Source of the DNA: an uncultured Bacteroidales bacterium
Lineage (GTDB): Bacteria > Bacteroidota > Bacteroidia > Bacteroidales > UBA932
Direction of reading: 5' to 3'
NCBI GenBank assembly: GCA_946403855.1
Contig: CAMJBH010000001.1
Span: forward strand, 1 to 64,000
DNA length: 64,000 nt
Shown here: piece by piece, positions 1-7,682 of the stretch
Layout of the letters: the number at the start of each line of letters is the position of its first letter
How positions within the stretch are numbered: the first letter of the stretch is position 1
Position numbers and translations under genes: made by a program
Notes under the pieces: generated by a model
The model's database searches: none
Seen by the model: only the letters and a program-made list of their open reading frames with translations
Told to the model about the DNA's origin: nothing

Positions 1-36
1 GGCTGTGCCGGGGCGGCAGGCTGTGCCGGGGCGGCA
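1..36 (-). repeat. Two exact copies of an 18-bp unit coding an Ala/Pro/Gln repeat
   Basis: GGCTGTGCCGGGGCGGCA occurs at 1-18 and again at 19-36, with degenerate copies to about 75. On the coding strand it gives a repeating Ala-Ala-Pro-Ala-Gln-Pro tail of the TMEM43-family protein. The array may continue beyond the window. Confidence 0.8.
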
Positions 37-1292
37 GGAGCCGCAGGTTGAGCCGGAGCGGCCGCAGGCGCGGCAGGTGCGGCAGCGGGAGCCTGTGCAT
101 CAAGCTGTGCTTTCTTCTCCTTACTCTTCTTGCCGAGGAACCAGATAAGGCAACCGGCAATGAGCAGCAACAGAATTCCAAGCAGAGGCCTGTAGAAGAG
201 CCAGGCAACGGCGATGACGATAAGGGACCATGCCAGGCCAAGCACCCAGGATACGAGGCCAACGCCGAGGTTGGCGATATTGCCCAGGAACGGGAGAACC
301 TTGAGAAGTTGGGTGATGATATTAAATATGTTCTTGAAGCCGAAGACGCAAAGCAGGATGCCGATGAGGCGAAGTATCCAGGCCATGGTCTTGTTGGACG
401 AATGCTCGTTGGCGAACATGTTATCCATGCCCACGATACCGTCTTCGAGGGTCATCATGCTGTAGCCGTTCTTGGCAGTGAACTTTTCGAAAGTATTGCC
501 ATTGACGACCGCAAGGATGGATACGTCTCCGGGGAGGACTTTCTTATACGTAACCCTCACATCGCCGATGCTGGGATTGTTGGGATTGACGCCGATATAG
601 AGCACATTGCCCGAAGGATGCATGAAAGTGTCGGTGGCAGCAACATCATAGACCCTGTGGAAATCAGCCTCATACTGATTCAGCACCTCCTCGGGAATCT
701 CGATATTGAGGGGCTGGCTGTTGTTCATCTGAGAAATGAGACCTTCCGGGAAGCTGTAGGCGCCAAAGGTGACGTTCTGGGCCTGCTTGGTCTGGTTTTC
801 GACCTTCAGGAGGATTTCGTTGTTGATGCCCCTGTACTGAGGATCCTCAAAAGAAGAAGAACTGACGGGAGTGCTTACCCACTCTTTGGAATAGGTGTAA
901 GTTGTTATAGTTTCCTGTCCTCCGCCGACTTTGTCTTTGGTTTCGGAATGCTGATGCTCAACCCACTGGTAGTATTCGGCGCTACGGATGAGCTTGATGG
1001 CATTGAGCGAAATGCCGAATTGTCCGTCCGTAAGGACATCTTCGGTGGTGGCGAGTCCGGATGCATGGATCATTTTGCCGTTCTTCTCGGCATCGATCTG
1101 TGCTATGTCGCCCAACTCGACGCATACGCCCTGGGCTTCTTTGAGCATTTTGGTGGTCTTGACTGTGCGGCCCTCGTTCCAGAAAAGGAGAACGGTACCG
1201 GCAATCAACATGACAAAACCCATCCCGACGCCGGAAAGCGCGTTCTTAAGACGGCCGCCGTAGGATGTCGTTGTTACTTTTTGATAGGCCAT
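1..1292 (-). CDS. TMEM43-family (DUF1625) membrane protein, C-terminus cut by window edge
   Basis: The reverse strand is open from an ATG at 1292 to the left edge of the window, about 430 codons without a stop. A hydrophobic helix lies at about residues 18-38 and is followed by FWNEGR, a motif typical of the TMEM43 family. A soluble domain of about 230 residues comes next, then three or four membrane helices at about residues 290-385. The visible C-terminus is a low-complexity Ala/Pro/Gln tail. TMEM43 in animals is an inner nuclear membrane protein; bacterial members have no established role. A TATATTTG box lies 42 bases upstream and the next gene on this strand ends with a terminator, so it is probably transcribed alone. 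The family call rests on architecture and the FWNEGR region, and the function is unknown. Confidence 0.75.
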   Translation of the reverse strand, partial: MAYQKVTTTSYGGRLKNALSGVGMGFVMLIAGTVLLFWNEGRTVKTTKMLKEAQGVCVELGDIAQIDAEKNGKMIHASGLATTEDVLTDGQFGISLNAIKLIRSAEYYQWVEHQHSETKDKVGGGQETITTYTYSKEWVSTPVSSSSFEDPQYRGINNEILLKVENQTKQAQNVTFGAYSFPEGLISQMNNSQPLNIEIPEEVLNQYEADFHRVYDVAATDTFMHPSGNVLYIGVNPNNPSIGDVRVTYKKVLPGDVSILAVVNGNTFEKFTAKNGYSMMTLEDGIVGMDNMFANEHSSNKTMAWILRLIGILLCVFGFKNIFNIITQLLKVLPFLGNIANLGVGLVSWVLGLAWSLIVIAVAWLFYRPLLGILLLLIAGCLIWFLGKKSKEKKAQLDAQAPAAAPAAPAAAPAQPAAPAAPAQPAAPAQ

Positions 1293-1333
1293 AATAAATA
1301 TAGATTAAAATTGAACTGTACACGTAAGTTTCA

Positions 1334-1341
1334 CAAATATA
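1334..1341 (-). promoter_or_regulatory. Putative Bacteroidota -7 box
   Basis: The reverse strand reads TATATTTG, a full match to TAnnTTTG, 42 bases before the ATG of the TMEM43-family gene. No TTTG is present at the usual 19-20 base spacing, so this is a weaker assignment than others in the window. Confidence 0.4.
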
Positions 1342-1376
1342 ACTTTTTTTCCAAATAACAACACCTTTCGGGGCAT

Positions 1377-1408
1377 AAAAAAGGCCGGCTTTGTTGATCG
1401 CCGGCCTC
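1377..1408 (-). terminator. Rho-independent terminator after the BACON/OB-fold lipoprotein gene
   Basis: On the reverse strand AGGCCGGC and GCCGGCCT form an 8-bp GC-rich stem around a 10-base loop, followed by TTTTTTAT. It lies 20 bases after the stop codon of the gene at 1429-4614. Confidence 0.8.
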
Positions 1409-1428
1409 AAAAGAATCTATGATAACTG

Positions 1429-4400
1429 CTATTTCCAATAAATGGTAATGCTGGAGATATAGACAGCGCCATTGTTGGAGCGGATTCCGATATACTGATA
1501 GTCACCGGTCACGGCAATACTGCCAGAGGCGGACAGGCTGCCAAGCTTGGTTCCCTGGTTGCTGTTGCCAGTAGTAGCATAAAGATCGGCTGCAGAAGTA
1601 TAGGGAGTGTTGCTTCCATAGACATCAATAGTCTTTGAGCCGCTCGCCACTTCAATTGTTACAGAGGCTATTTTCCCTCCGCTGGTCGTAGAAACAATGC
1701 CCGAGTTGCTGTTCTGAGAGCGAAGCTGAATAGCACCTCCCGAAGTCTTAGCACTTTGGCCCGCATAAACAGCGGAAGTGTGTTGGTTATTAACAGCCTG
1801 GGCTCCTGAGAATTCAGTATATGTAGTGCTTTCTGCAGCGAAAAGATCGGCTGTCAGCACATCGAAGGAGTTTGTAATTTCAGGTGTCGGCTCATCGCCT
1901 CCGCCAACTTTGGTGGCGCTGTCGACATACACCAGGACTTCTTTTATGTCATTGTACAGCGACCAGCCGTTGACAATACCGGTAATGGTGTACACGGAGC
2001 CAGCAGTAATATTCACACCTGACGCCTTCTTCTTTACGAAGACCTTTACATCCGTACCTTCAATTACTCCCGTAGATCCGCTATCGGAGAAATCAACTGT
2101 TGCGGAAATATAAGCAGTATTGGGTGTCTTTTCGTAGGCAGCAGCCAACTGGGAAGCTCCCCACGCCTCGGGTTTCACAGATGAAGAAGGGACGGAACCT
2201 GCAGTTTCCACGTCAGCGCCAGCTGCAAACTGAAGTATGTGGTCGTTTGCATATTCGGCCAGAGTTCCGGTGATATTGACAATGTTTCCGACGGCCTGTC
2301 CAGGAGTATTGAATACCATCATTATTCCGGTATTGTCCTTAATGAAGAAATTGCTATCGAATACGCCGATCACTTCAGCCTCATCCACGCTGTATTTAGC
2401 GCCCACGGTGCCTGCCAGTACCTGGGCGATGGTGGAAGATCCATTCGCCCCTGCCGCCTGGCTCACTGCCACAGTCTTGTCAAGACTGCTGTCGCTGGAA
2501 TGCTTTACAGTAATGGTAGCTTCACGGGCGGCACCGGTATTGGCAGAAGCGGTGACAATGATTCCAGTGAAAGAATCAGCGCGGCTTATGCTGAGCCAGT
2601 CGGCGGATGTCTCCCATGTCCAGTCGCTGTTGTCGCAGGTAATGGTTACGTTAGCGTTTCCGCCTTCAGCTTCGAAGCTCAGGCTCGCAGGAGAAACCTC
2701 GAGTTTATTGGAAACTATTGGATCGGAAGAACCAGATTCTACTTCCACGTCGATTGTATTTATTCGGACAGTGGCAGTAACTGGGACTTCGATTGCAGAA
2801 GCCTTTCCGTTCCATGCGCCGTCGGCAACCGGGCTGCCCAGTCCGGCTATATTTGCGCCAGAGAAAACAATTTTCGTCAGCGAGTAGCCGTCAGGGGCAG
2901 CAATTGTCATCGTGCTATTACTATAAGCGCGAAGATCAAGATTCCCATTTGAGTTCCAAATACGGGTATCAGTACCGGCTTCGCCCTTGTCGAAGGAAAT
3001 GCTCACCCCGGAAGCCTTGTCTGTAAGAGTTTCGCCGGAAAGGACCGTTCCTTTACCGGCCTCAGGCACGGCGATGCTCAAATTTCCAAGGCCCTCCTCG
3101 GTATTGAATACAAAGGTATGGTCTTCTTGCGGCAGCGCTGATTCTTCGGCACTGTCAACATACATGTAAACCTTACCGTTGTGGCAGCCATAGATATAAC
3201 CGGTGACATCGAAAGTGCCAGCTGCCAGGGTCACGGCAGGATCGGTCGCTGCGGTCATGCTGATGGTAGCGCTAGAAGCACCTTCGGCATTCTTAACGAC
3301 GGCTGTAGTCGCATTGGAGAATTCAGCGGATGCTATGGACACATATTCACACACAGGGTCTGAAGAAGCCTCGTCAACCTCTTCTTTTGCCCACTCAATC
3401 GCCTGCAGAGAGACGTTATTATTGGAAGACTCAACTGTTACGCTGGGCTTGTTGAACTGAGTCATTCCGCTGTAAGTGCTGATTTGACCGGACACAGTCA
3501 CCTTATCTCCTTTCTTAACGGAAGGTTCACTGTTGGTAAAAGCCAGAATGGTACCGGTGCCGTCAGTGATGAAGAAACCCTTGCCATAAACCATGGTCAC
3601 AAGAGCGTCCTCAACTACATAATCGGTATTAGCCTCTCCGTTGAGAACTTCCGCAACAGTGTTGGTCTGGGCAACCTCGAAAGCGTCCAAATTCACGGTG
3701 ACGGTCTTGATCTTGCCGGCAGCAAAAGTGCGCTGGGCCTCGGTAGAAGGGGCCAGGGCGATGGTCTTGGTGCCGACCTTACCGCCAATTGTGCCGCTAA
3801 TTTCAACGTTCATGGCAGCTTCTGCGCCGTGTACGAAGGGTTTGACGGGCAGATAAATCTTGGCGCTTGCGCCAGGCTGGAGCTCTGCAGGTTCTGCAAT
3901 ACGGACAAGCGGATTGGTAATGGTCTTGCCCTCCACTCCGGCAAGCACAGGGCTGCCTGAAGTAATGTCCAAATAATACTGTCCGGCAACGTCGGTCACT
4001 TCATTGAGCTGCAGGGAGTTGATTGTCAGTGTAGAAGCTTTGGAAGTATTGACCACGTTGAACTCGATAACGGAAGCGATCTGCTTCATGGTGAAGCTGG
4101 GGGTGCCGTCTGCAGGTACCTTCTCAGCAATGCCGTACATGGGGCAGTGAGAAGCGGAAACCTTCTCCATGCTATCGTACGAAGGCTGGTCGATACCATT
4201 GCTGCGTCCAACGAAAATATAGCCGTCACCGTCGGCAGTAGCGTTAGGTTTGGCAGGAGCAGCACCGCTTGATCCGGTATAAATGGCATACCAAGTAGTG
4301 GCGGCAGAAGGAGTGGATGCAGCCTCTCCGGTAAAGGTACCGGTCTTTGTGCCTGCGCCCTCGCTTAGGGTAAAAACACCTGCCTTCACATAGGAAGTAC

Positions 4401-4614
4401 TAGAAGAGACAGCAGGGTCAAGGTAGTAAACATTCAATTTGTCTCCTTCCGACCAGAGAGTGCTTAGCCCGTCATTGGTGGTCTTTGTCAGTTCGGAAGA
4501 GGCATAGATAGTCATAGTGCGTCCGGGCTCCGAAACGAGCTCCTTGGGCTGGCAACTTACAAGGGAGACGATGGCTGCCATCATCAGTCCCATAGCGGCA
4601 AAAAACTTCTTCAT
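1429..4614 (-). CDS. Large surface lipoprotein: fimbrillin-like, OB-fold and BACON domains
   Basis: A predicted 1061-residue exported lipoprotein. The ATG at 4614 is chosen because it opens directly into a signal peptide with lipobox LVSC near residue 21; longer starts would overlap the peptide gene upstream. After the Cys comes a fimbrillin-like beta domain (LWSEGDKLNVYYL). Next is an OB-fold-like stretch (VAEVLNGEANTDYVVEDA), then a BACON domain about two-thirds along (LEVSPASLSFEAEGGNA). A second OB-like copy starts at IAQVLAGTVGAKYSVDEAEV, and the C-terminal beta domain ends in ITIYWK. These modules are typical of Bacteroidota cell-surface proteins that bind polymers or build surface structures; the ligand is unknown. 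The gene lies 4 bases after a 46-residue peptide gene and shares its promoter. Paired OB-like modules resemble those of DUF5689-type proteins at 52.5-57.5 kb. No catalytic motif was recognised. Confidence 0.75.
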   Translation of the reverse strand: MKKFFAAMGLMMAAIVSLVSCQPKELVSEPGRTMTIYASSELTKTTNDGLSTLWSEGDKLNVYYLDPAVSSSTSYVKAGVFTLSEGAGTKTGTFTGEAASTPSAATTWYAIYTGSSGAAPAKPNATADGDGYIFVGRSNGIDQPSYDSMEKVSASHCPMYGIAEKVPADGTPSFTMKQIASVIEFNVVNTSKASTLTINSLQLNEVTDVAGQYYLDITSGSPVLAGVEGKTITNPLVRIAEPAELQPGASAKIYLPVKPFVHGAEAAMNVEISGTIGGKVGTKTIALAPSTEAQRTFAAGKIKTVTVNLDAFEVAQTNTVAEVLNGEANTDYVVEDALVTMVYGKGFFITDGTGTILAFTNSEPSVKKGDKVTVSGQISTYSGMTQFNKPSVTVESSNNNVSLQAIEWAKEEVDEASSDPVCEYVSIASAEFSNATTAVVKNAEGASSATISMTAATDPAVTLAAGTFDVTGYIYGCHNGKVYMYVDSAEESALPQEDHTFVFNTEEGLGNLSIAVPEAGKGTVLSGETLTDKASGVSISFDKGEAGTDTRIWNSNGNLDLRAYSNSTMTIAAPDGYSLTKIVFSGANIAGLGSPVADGAWNGKASAIEVPVTATVRINTIDVEVESGSSDPIVSNKLEVSPASLSFEAEGGNANVTITCDNSDWTWETSADWLSISRADSFTGIIVTASANTGAAREATITVKHSSDSSLDKTVAVSQAAGANGSSTIAQVLAGTVGAKYSVDEAEVIGVFDSNFFIKDNTGIMMVFNTPGQAVGNIVNITGTLAEYANDHILQFAAGADVETAGSVPSSSVKPEAWGASQLAAAYEKTPNTAYISATVDFSDSGSTGVIEGTDVKVFVKKKASGVNITAGSVYTITGIVNGWSLYNDIKEVLVYVDSATKVGGGDEPTPEITNSFDVLTADLFAAESTTYTEFSGAQAVNNQHTSAVYAGQSAKTSGGAIQLRSQNSNSGIVSTTSGGKIASVTIEVASGSKTIDVYGSNTPYTSAADLYATTGNSNQGTKLGSLSASGSIAVTGDYQYIGIRSNNGAVYISSITIYWK

Positions 4615-4618
4615 AACA

Positions 4619-4759
4619 CTAGAAATTACCGCCTTCATCATAGACCCAGTCCTCTGTCGTTGCACTTTGGCAGATAATGACGTCTGAGAGGAGAGAACAG
4701 GCGTCACAGTCCGGTGCTACATACACCGGCGCATCAAATTTGTTTTTCTTTGATACCAT
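4619..4759 (-). CDS. 46-residue peptide gene preceding a surface lipoprotein
   Basis: A complete ATG-to-TAG frame on the reverse strand. The product begins MVSKKNKF, continues PVYVAPDCDAC, has ICQS at about residues 29-32 and ends in an acidic tail (DWVYDEGGNF). It lacks a signal peptide and any membrane segment. A consensus promoter lies 33 bases upstream, and the downstream lipoprotein ATG is 4 bases past its stop, so the two are co-transcribed and probably translationally coupled. The peptide at 52397-52534 shares YVAPD and LCQS at matching positions, and the frameshifted frame at 46952-47085 has a related layout; each precedes a similar lipoprotein gene. Similar short Bacteroidales frames are usually annotated as hypothetical. 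Function unknown. Confidence 0.6.
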   Translation of the reverse strand: MVSKKNKFDAPVYVAPDCDACSLLSDVIICQSATTEDWVYDEGGNF

Positions 4760-4792
4760 AATATTTGATTGATTCTTGTTTACCACAGCCTA

Positions 4793-4824
4793 CAAAGTTA
4801 AGTACAATTCTACGCACGTCCAAA
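4793..4824 (-). promoter_or_regulatory. Bacteroidota promoter for the peptide-lipoprotein pair
   Basis: On the reverse strand TTTG (4821-4824) is followed after 20 bases by TAACTTTG (4793-4800), matching the -33 TTTG and -7 TAnnTTTG consensus. It lies 33 bases before the ATG of the 46-residue peptide. Confidence 0.65.
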
Positions 4825-4833
4825 AAGAATGAC

Positions 4834-4841
4834 TATATTTG
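4834..4841 (+). promoter_or_regulatory. Putative -7 box for the HI0933-family gene
   Basis: TATATTTG matches TAnnTTTG and lies 20 bases before the ATG at 4862. No clear TTTG element was found upstream. It faces away from the peptide-gene promoter. Confidence 0.45.
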
Positions 4842-4861
4842 TAAACATTTTTTCAACAAAC

Positions 4862-6229
4862 ATGAAATACGACGTCATTGTCATCGGAGGTGGTGCATCG
4901 GGCCTTATGGCCGCATATTCAGCTGCTGCTACGGCCCGTAGCAAAGCCATGGACATACGGGTTTGCGTATTGGAAAAAATGCCGCGTCCGGGGCGTAAAA
5001 TCATGATTACCGGAAAGGGACGCTGCAACTTCACGAACCTCAAGGAGTGGGGTGATTTTTCGCAGCATATACGCTCCGGAGCGCAATTCGTTAGGGCGGC
5101 ATGGCGCGGCCTTACTCCGCAAAACGTAATAGATTTCTTCGAGGGTTCAGGCTTGCCTACCGTGGTGGAACGCGGAGACAGGGCGTTCCCGCAGTCCCAC
5201 CGGGCATCAGACATAGTCGATGCGTTGGTGCGCGAATGCCAGGGAGCCGGGGTCATCATTCAGACAGAGGCTGAAGTTGTGTCTTTGAATGCCGGCGGGG
5301 ATCAGTTCGAGGTCAGGCTTGCAGACGGCGGCACCCACAAATGCTCACGTCTCATTATAGCCACAGGTGGGCTCAGCTACCCCGGAACCGGATCGACAGG
5401 AGACGGATTGCACTGGGCCGCGGACCTTGGCCACAAAGTCACGCAGACCTTCCCTTCCCTCACCGCGCTGGTGCCGGAAGGATATAAGACCGCGGCACCT
5501 GACTCCTCTCGCCACATTCCCCGTGAGACGCCGCTCAGTGAATTCGGGCAGAAGCTTTGCGGAGTCAGCCTGAAAAACATCAACGCCACGTTGCTCGTTC
5601 AAGGCAGCGTTGCGGGAGAGGAATTCGGAGACATCGATTTTACCGACGGCGGCATTGAAGGGCCTGTCGGATTTCAGTTGAGCCGCAAGGCCGTCAAAGC
5701 TATGATCAACGGTTCCAGGGCAAGCCTCCTGCTGGACCTTAAGCCTGGCGTCAGCCTCACTGAACTAACAGCCCGCATCAAGGAGATGTGGGACGAAATA
5801 GGGCGGGATCCACGTTCGGCACGCATGCGCGAGAAAGAACGCTGCAGGGTGCTTCTGGGCAAGCTTATGCCCTGGGATTTAATTTCCGGATTCAGCGCGG
5901 CGCACCCGGAGATTATCACATTGGAGCGACGCGGCAGGGCCGACACCAAGGTATGGATTAACCTCGTCAGCATTGCCAAGGCGCTGAAGGAATGGCGTTT
6001 CGAATTGAACGGATATGTGGGTTGGGAACGTGCCGTGGTCACAGCCGGCGGTGTTTCCATCGATGAAATAGTTCCGAAGACCATGGAGTCGCGCCTTGTG
6101 CCCGGGCTCTACTTCTGCGGCGAAGCTATGGACATAGACGCCGACACCGGAGGCTACAACCTCCAGCTCGCCTTCTGCACCGGCGCCCTCGCCGGCCGCA
6201 GTGCAGCTTCCTTCTCCCCCGCTGAATAA
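4862..6229 (+). CDS. HI0933/BaiN-family NAD(P)/FAD-dependent oxidoreductase
   Basis: A 455-residue flavoprotein. It opens MKYDVIVIGGGASGLMAA, the FAD-binding Rossmann motif at the very N-terminus, which fixes the start at 4862 rather than at the upstream ATG. The motif GRKIMITGKGRCNFTN around residue 46 is the hallmark of the HI0933 (YhiN, BaiN-like) family. A mid-protein ATGGLSYPGTGSTGDG motif and a C-terminal GEAMDIDADTGGYNLQLAF motif complete the FAD fold. Clostridial BaiN takes part in bile-acid dehydroxylation, but most members have no known substrate. It is monocistronic, with a REP-like hairpin about 150 bases downstream. The family is confident, the substrate is not known. Confidence 0.9.
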   Translation: MKYDVIVIGGGASGLMAAYSAAATARSKAMDIRVCVLEKMPRPGRKIMITGKGRCNFTNLKEWGDFSQHIRSGAQFVRAAWRGLTPQNVIDFFEGSGLPTVVERGDRAFPQSHRASDIVDALVRECQGAGVIIQTEAEVVSLNAGGDQFEVRLADGGTHKCSRLIIATGGLSYPGTGSTGDGLHWAADLGHKVTQTFPSLTALVPEGYKTAAPDSSRHIPRETPLSEFGQKLCGVSLKNINATLLVQGSVAGEEFGDIDFTDGGIEGPVGFQLSRKAVKAMINGSRASLLLDLKPGVSLTELTARIKEMWDEIGRDPRSARMREKERCRVLLGKLMPWDLISGFSAAHPEIITLERRGRADTKVWINLVSIAKALKEWRFELNGYVGWERAVVTAGGVSIDEIVPKTMESRLVPGLYFCGEAMDIDADTGGYNLQLAFCTGALAGRSAASFSPAE

Positions 6230-6270
6230 TCAGCCCTTTGCGCCTCCCGGTTCCTCGTGTTCTCCGGCAC

Positions 6271-6304
6271 ACCTGTGTCTTCGGCAAACCTGTGTCTTCG
6301 GCAC
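6271..6304 (+). repeat. 17-bp tandem repeat, two near-perfect copies
   Basis: ACCTGTGTCTTCGGCAA at 6271-6287 is followed by ACCTGTGTCTTCGGCAC at 6288-6304, with a degenerate copy (about 6253-6270) before and a GGCAC-ending fragment after. It lies between the flavoprotein gene and the left REP-like hairpin. No gene was found in 6230-6378. Confidence 0.6.
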
Positions 6305-6378
6305 GCCAGCTATAGGCACGCTGTGCGTTTAGCGAACCCGGCGTATTCCTTATATCACTGATAATCAACCACTCCCAC

Positions 6379-6410
6379 AATCCGGGTGCTCTATCTGGAG
6401 CACCCGGATT
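6379..6410. repeat. Left REP-like hairpin of the RAYT unit
   Basis: AATCCGGGTGCTC (6379-6391) and GAGCACCCGGATT (6398-6410) form a perfect 13-bp stem with a 6-base loop, followed by ACGTAAC. The core CGGGTGC/GCACCCG is repeated in the right hairpin. Confidence 0.8.
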
Positions 6411-6581
6411 ACGTAACTGAATGTTTTTCTGAATGTTACAAAAAACGGGGCCTAAACCAACTTACAGACCTATATCGGCTGGCTTATACAAGACCAGAAC
6501 ATGAAATCGCTTCTGCTGTTGCGGAAAATCCAGATAAATACTATATTGCGACACCTCAGCACTTAGGCTGCCATATAAACT

Positions 6582-7538
6582 ATGAAAAACGTACCTAGAG
6601 AATTTAAACGAGGTATCCTCACCCATTGTTATCAAAACACTATAGATGGATTCCTCATTTTTTACACCGTCAGCGACTATCTTGTATTTTTCACCAGGCT
6701 TTGCGTAACCGCTGAAAAATACGACATTATCATTGTGGCTCTCTGCATAATGCCTGACCATTTTCACGCCGGCACTCTGTCCCAGAACAAAAGGGCATTA
6801 TCCGGGTTTTGGTGTGAAACCCTGAGCCTCAACACAAAGCATAATAATTCTGTATGTCATAGGAAAGGGCACTTATTTAACCGAAGGTTCGGCAGTTCGC
6901 TAAAGCGGGAAGGAAAAGCAGCCAGATCAAACATCATCTACATTGGAAACAACCCAGTCGAAAGAAGACTGGTTGACAAGGCCGAACAATACAGATGGAA
7001 CTTTCTGGCATACGCTGAGAGCGATCATCCATTTTCAGAAAAACTGGTCATAAGAAAAGCTTCCGCAAAAATGAAGAAATGCATCAAGGAGGTTGAGGGC
7101 ACCCACAAGATGGGTAAGCCACTTTCGTATAACACATTACAACGAATGTTTAAATCTCTTGACCAGAAGGAGAGTTTACAGTTGATAGATTTCATCGTCG
7201 TAACATATTCTGTCATAGATTATAGCTTTACTGAAAAGTTGTTCGGCAGTTTCAGCGATGCAGTTAAAGCTATGCACAATAATACAGGAAGTGAGTACGA
7301 GATTAAAGAGTCTTTTGTCGGAAGATCGGATACACATTATGCCACAATAACGAAGTACTTACTCAATAAACTGAAAATAAGCGACATACATGATATATTC
7401 CTTCTTTCGGAAGATAAACGTATAGATTTATTCTTCGATATATACAGCACTTTCGAAATTCCGCCTAAACAAATAGCCAAGTTCCTGCGACTTAAAGAAG
7501 ATTCTATCCCCGTTTTTCGTAAAGTAGTCGGTCACTGA
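6582..7538 (+). CDS. REP-associated tyrosine transposase (Y1_Tnp, HUH superfamily)
   Basis: A 318-residue protein of the transposase IS200-like/REP-associated family. The N-terminal third carries LCIMPDHFHAG, whose HFH is the metal-binding HUH motif. About 70 residues later comes IIYIGNNPVERRLV, the segment holding the likely catalytic Tyr and the conserved Asn-Pro. The C-terminal half looks like a helical DNA-binding extension found in Bacteroidota members. Such enzymes cut and rejoin single-stranded DNA at REP hairpins and are usually single-copy domesticated genes. The two flanking hairpins are the likely substrates. Codon use is AT-richer than neighbouring genes, consistent with lateral acquisition. 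Both motifs are intact, so the gene may be active. Confidence 0.85.
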   Translation: MKNVPREFKRGILTHCYQNTIDGFLIFYTVSDYLVFFTRLCVTAEKYDIIIVALCIMPDHFHAGTLSQNKRALSGFWCETLSLNTKHNNSVCHRKGHLFNRRFGSSLKREGKAARSNIIYIGNNPVERRLVDKAEQYRWNFLAYAESDHPFSEKLVIRKASAKMKKCIKEVEGTHKMGKPLSYNTLQRMFKSLDQKESLQLIDFIVVTYSVIDYSFTEKLFGSFSDAVKAMHNNTGSEYEIKESFVGRSDTHYATITKYLLNKLKISDIHDIFLLSEDKRIDLFFDIYSTFEIPPKQIAKFLRLKEDSIPVFRKVVGH

Positions 7539-7546
7539 TAGTTACA

Positions 7547-7580
7547 CGATTCGGGTGCACCAGGCAGAGCACCCGAATCG
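7547..7580. repeat. Right REP-like hairpin of the RAYT unit
   Basis: CGATTCGGGTGC (7547-7558) and GCACCCGAATCG (7569-7580) form a perfect 12-bp stem with a 10-base loop, followed by CGTAAG. It starts 8 bases after the transposase stop codon and could also act as a transcript end. Confidence 0.8.
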
Positions 7581-7682
7581 CGTAAGTATCTGAAACCCAG
7601 GGCGTTGGCAAAAACGCCAACAAACGCCAGACAATACGGAGCGGCGCAGGGACCTCGCGACGGCGCGAAATGGCGGAGAAAG

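Larger units (their letters stand above)
6379..7580 (+). mobile_element. REP-associated tyrosine transposase unit with flanking hairpins
   Basis: A Y1 transposase gene (6582-7538) is framed by two similar palindromes, 6379-6410 and 7547-7580, that share the core CGGGTGC...GCACCCG and are each followed by CGTAA. This is the arrangement of REP-associated tyrosine transposases and their REP hairpins. No target-site duplication is expected for this class and none was seen. The unit sits between the HI0933-family gene and trkA. The left part (6411-6581) is more AT-rich than its surroundings and holds no gene I would call; a frame from 6386 to 6598 starts inside the hairpin and is probably spurious. 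Confidence 0.7.

Noticed and set aside
48..1358. Long forward open frame opposite the TMEM43-family gene
   Set aside because: It is antisense to a gene with clear membrane helices and family motifs, gives a product with no recognisable domain, and has no promoter.
6386..6598. 70-codon frame before the transposase
   Set aside because: It begins inside the left hairpin loop and overlaps the transposase start; no family resemblance was seen.
7604..7621. GTTGGC/GCCAAC hairpin downstream of trkA
   Set aside because: Only a 6-bp stem and no U-tract on the trkA strand beyond the loop, so it is too weak to call as a terminator.
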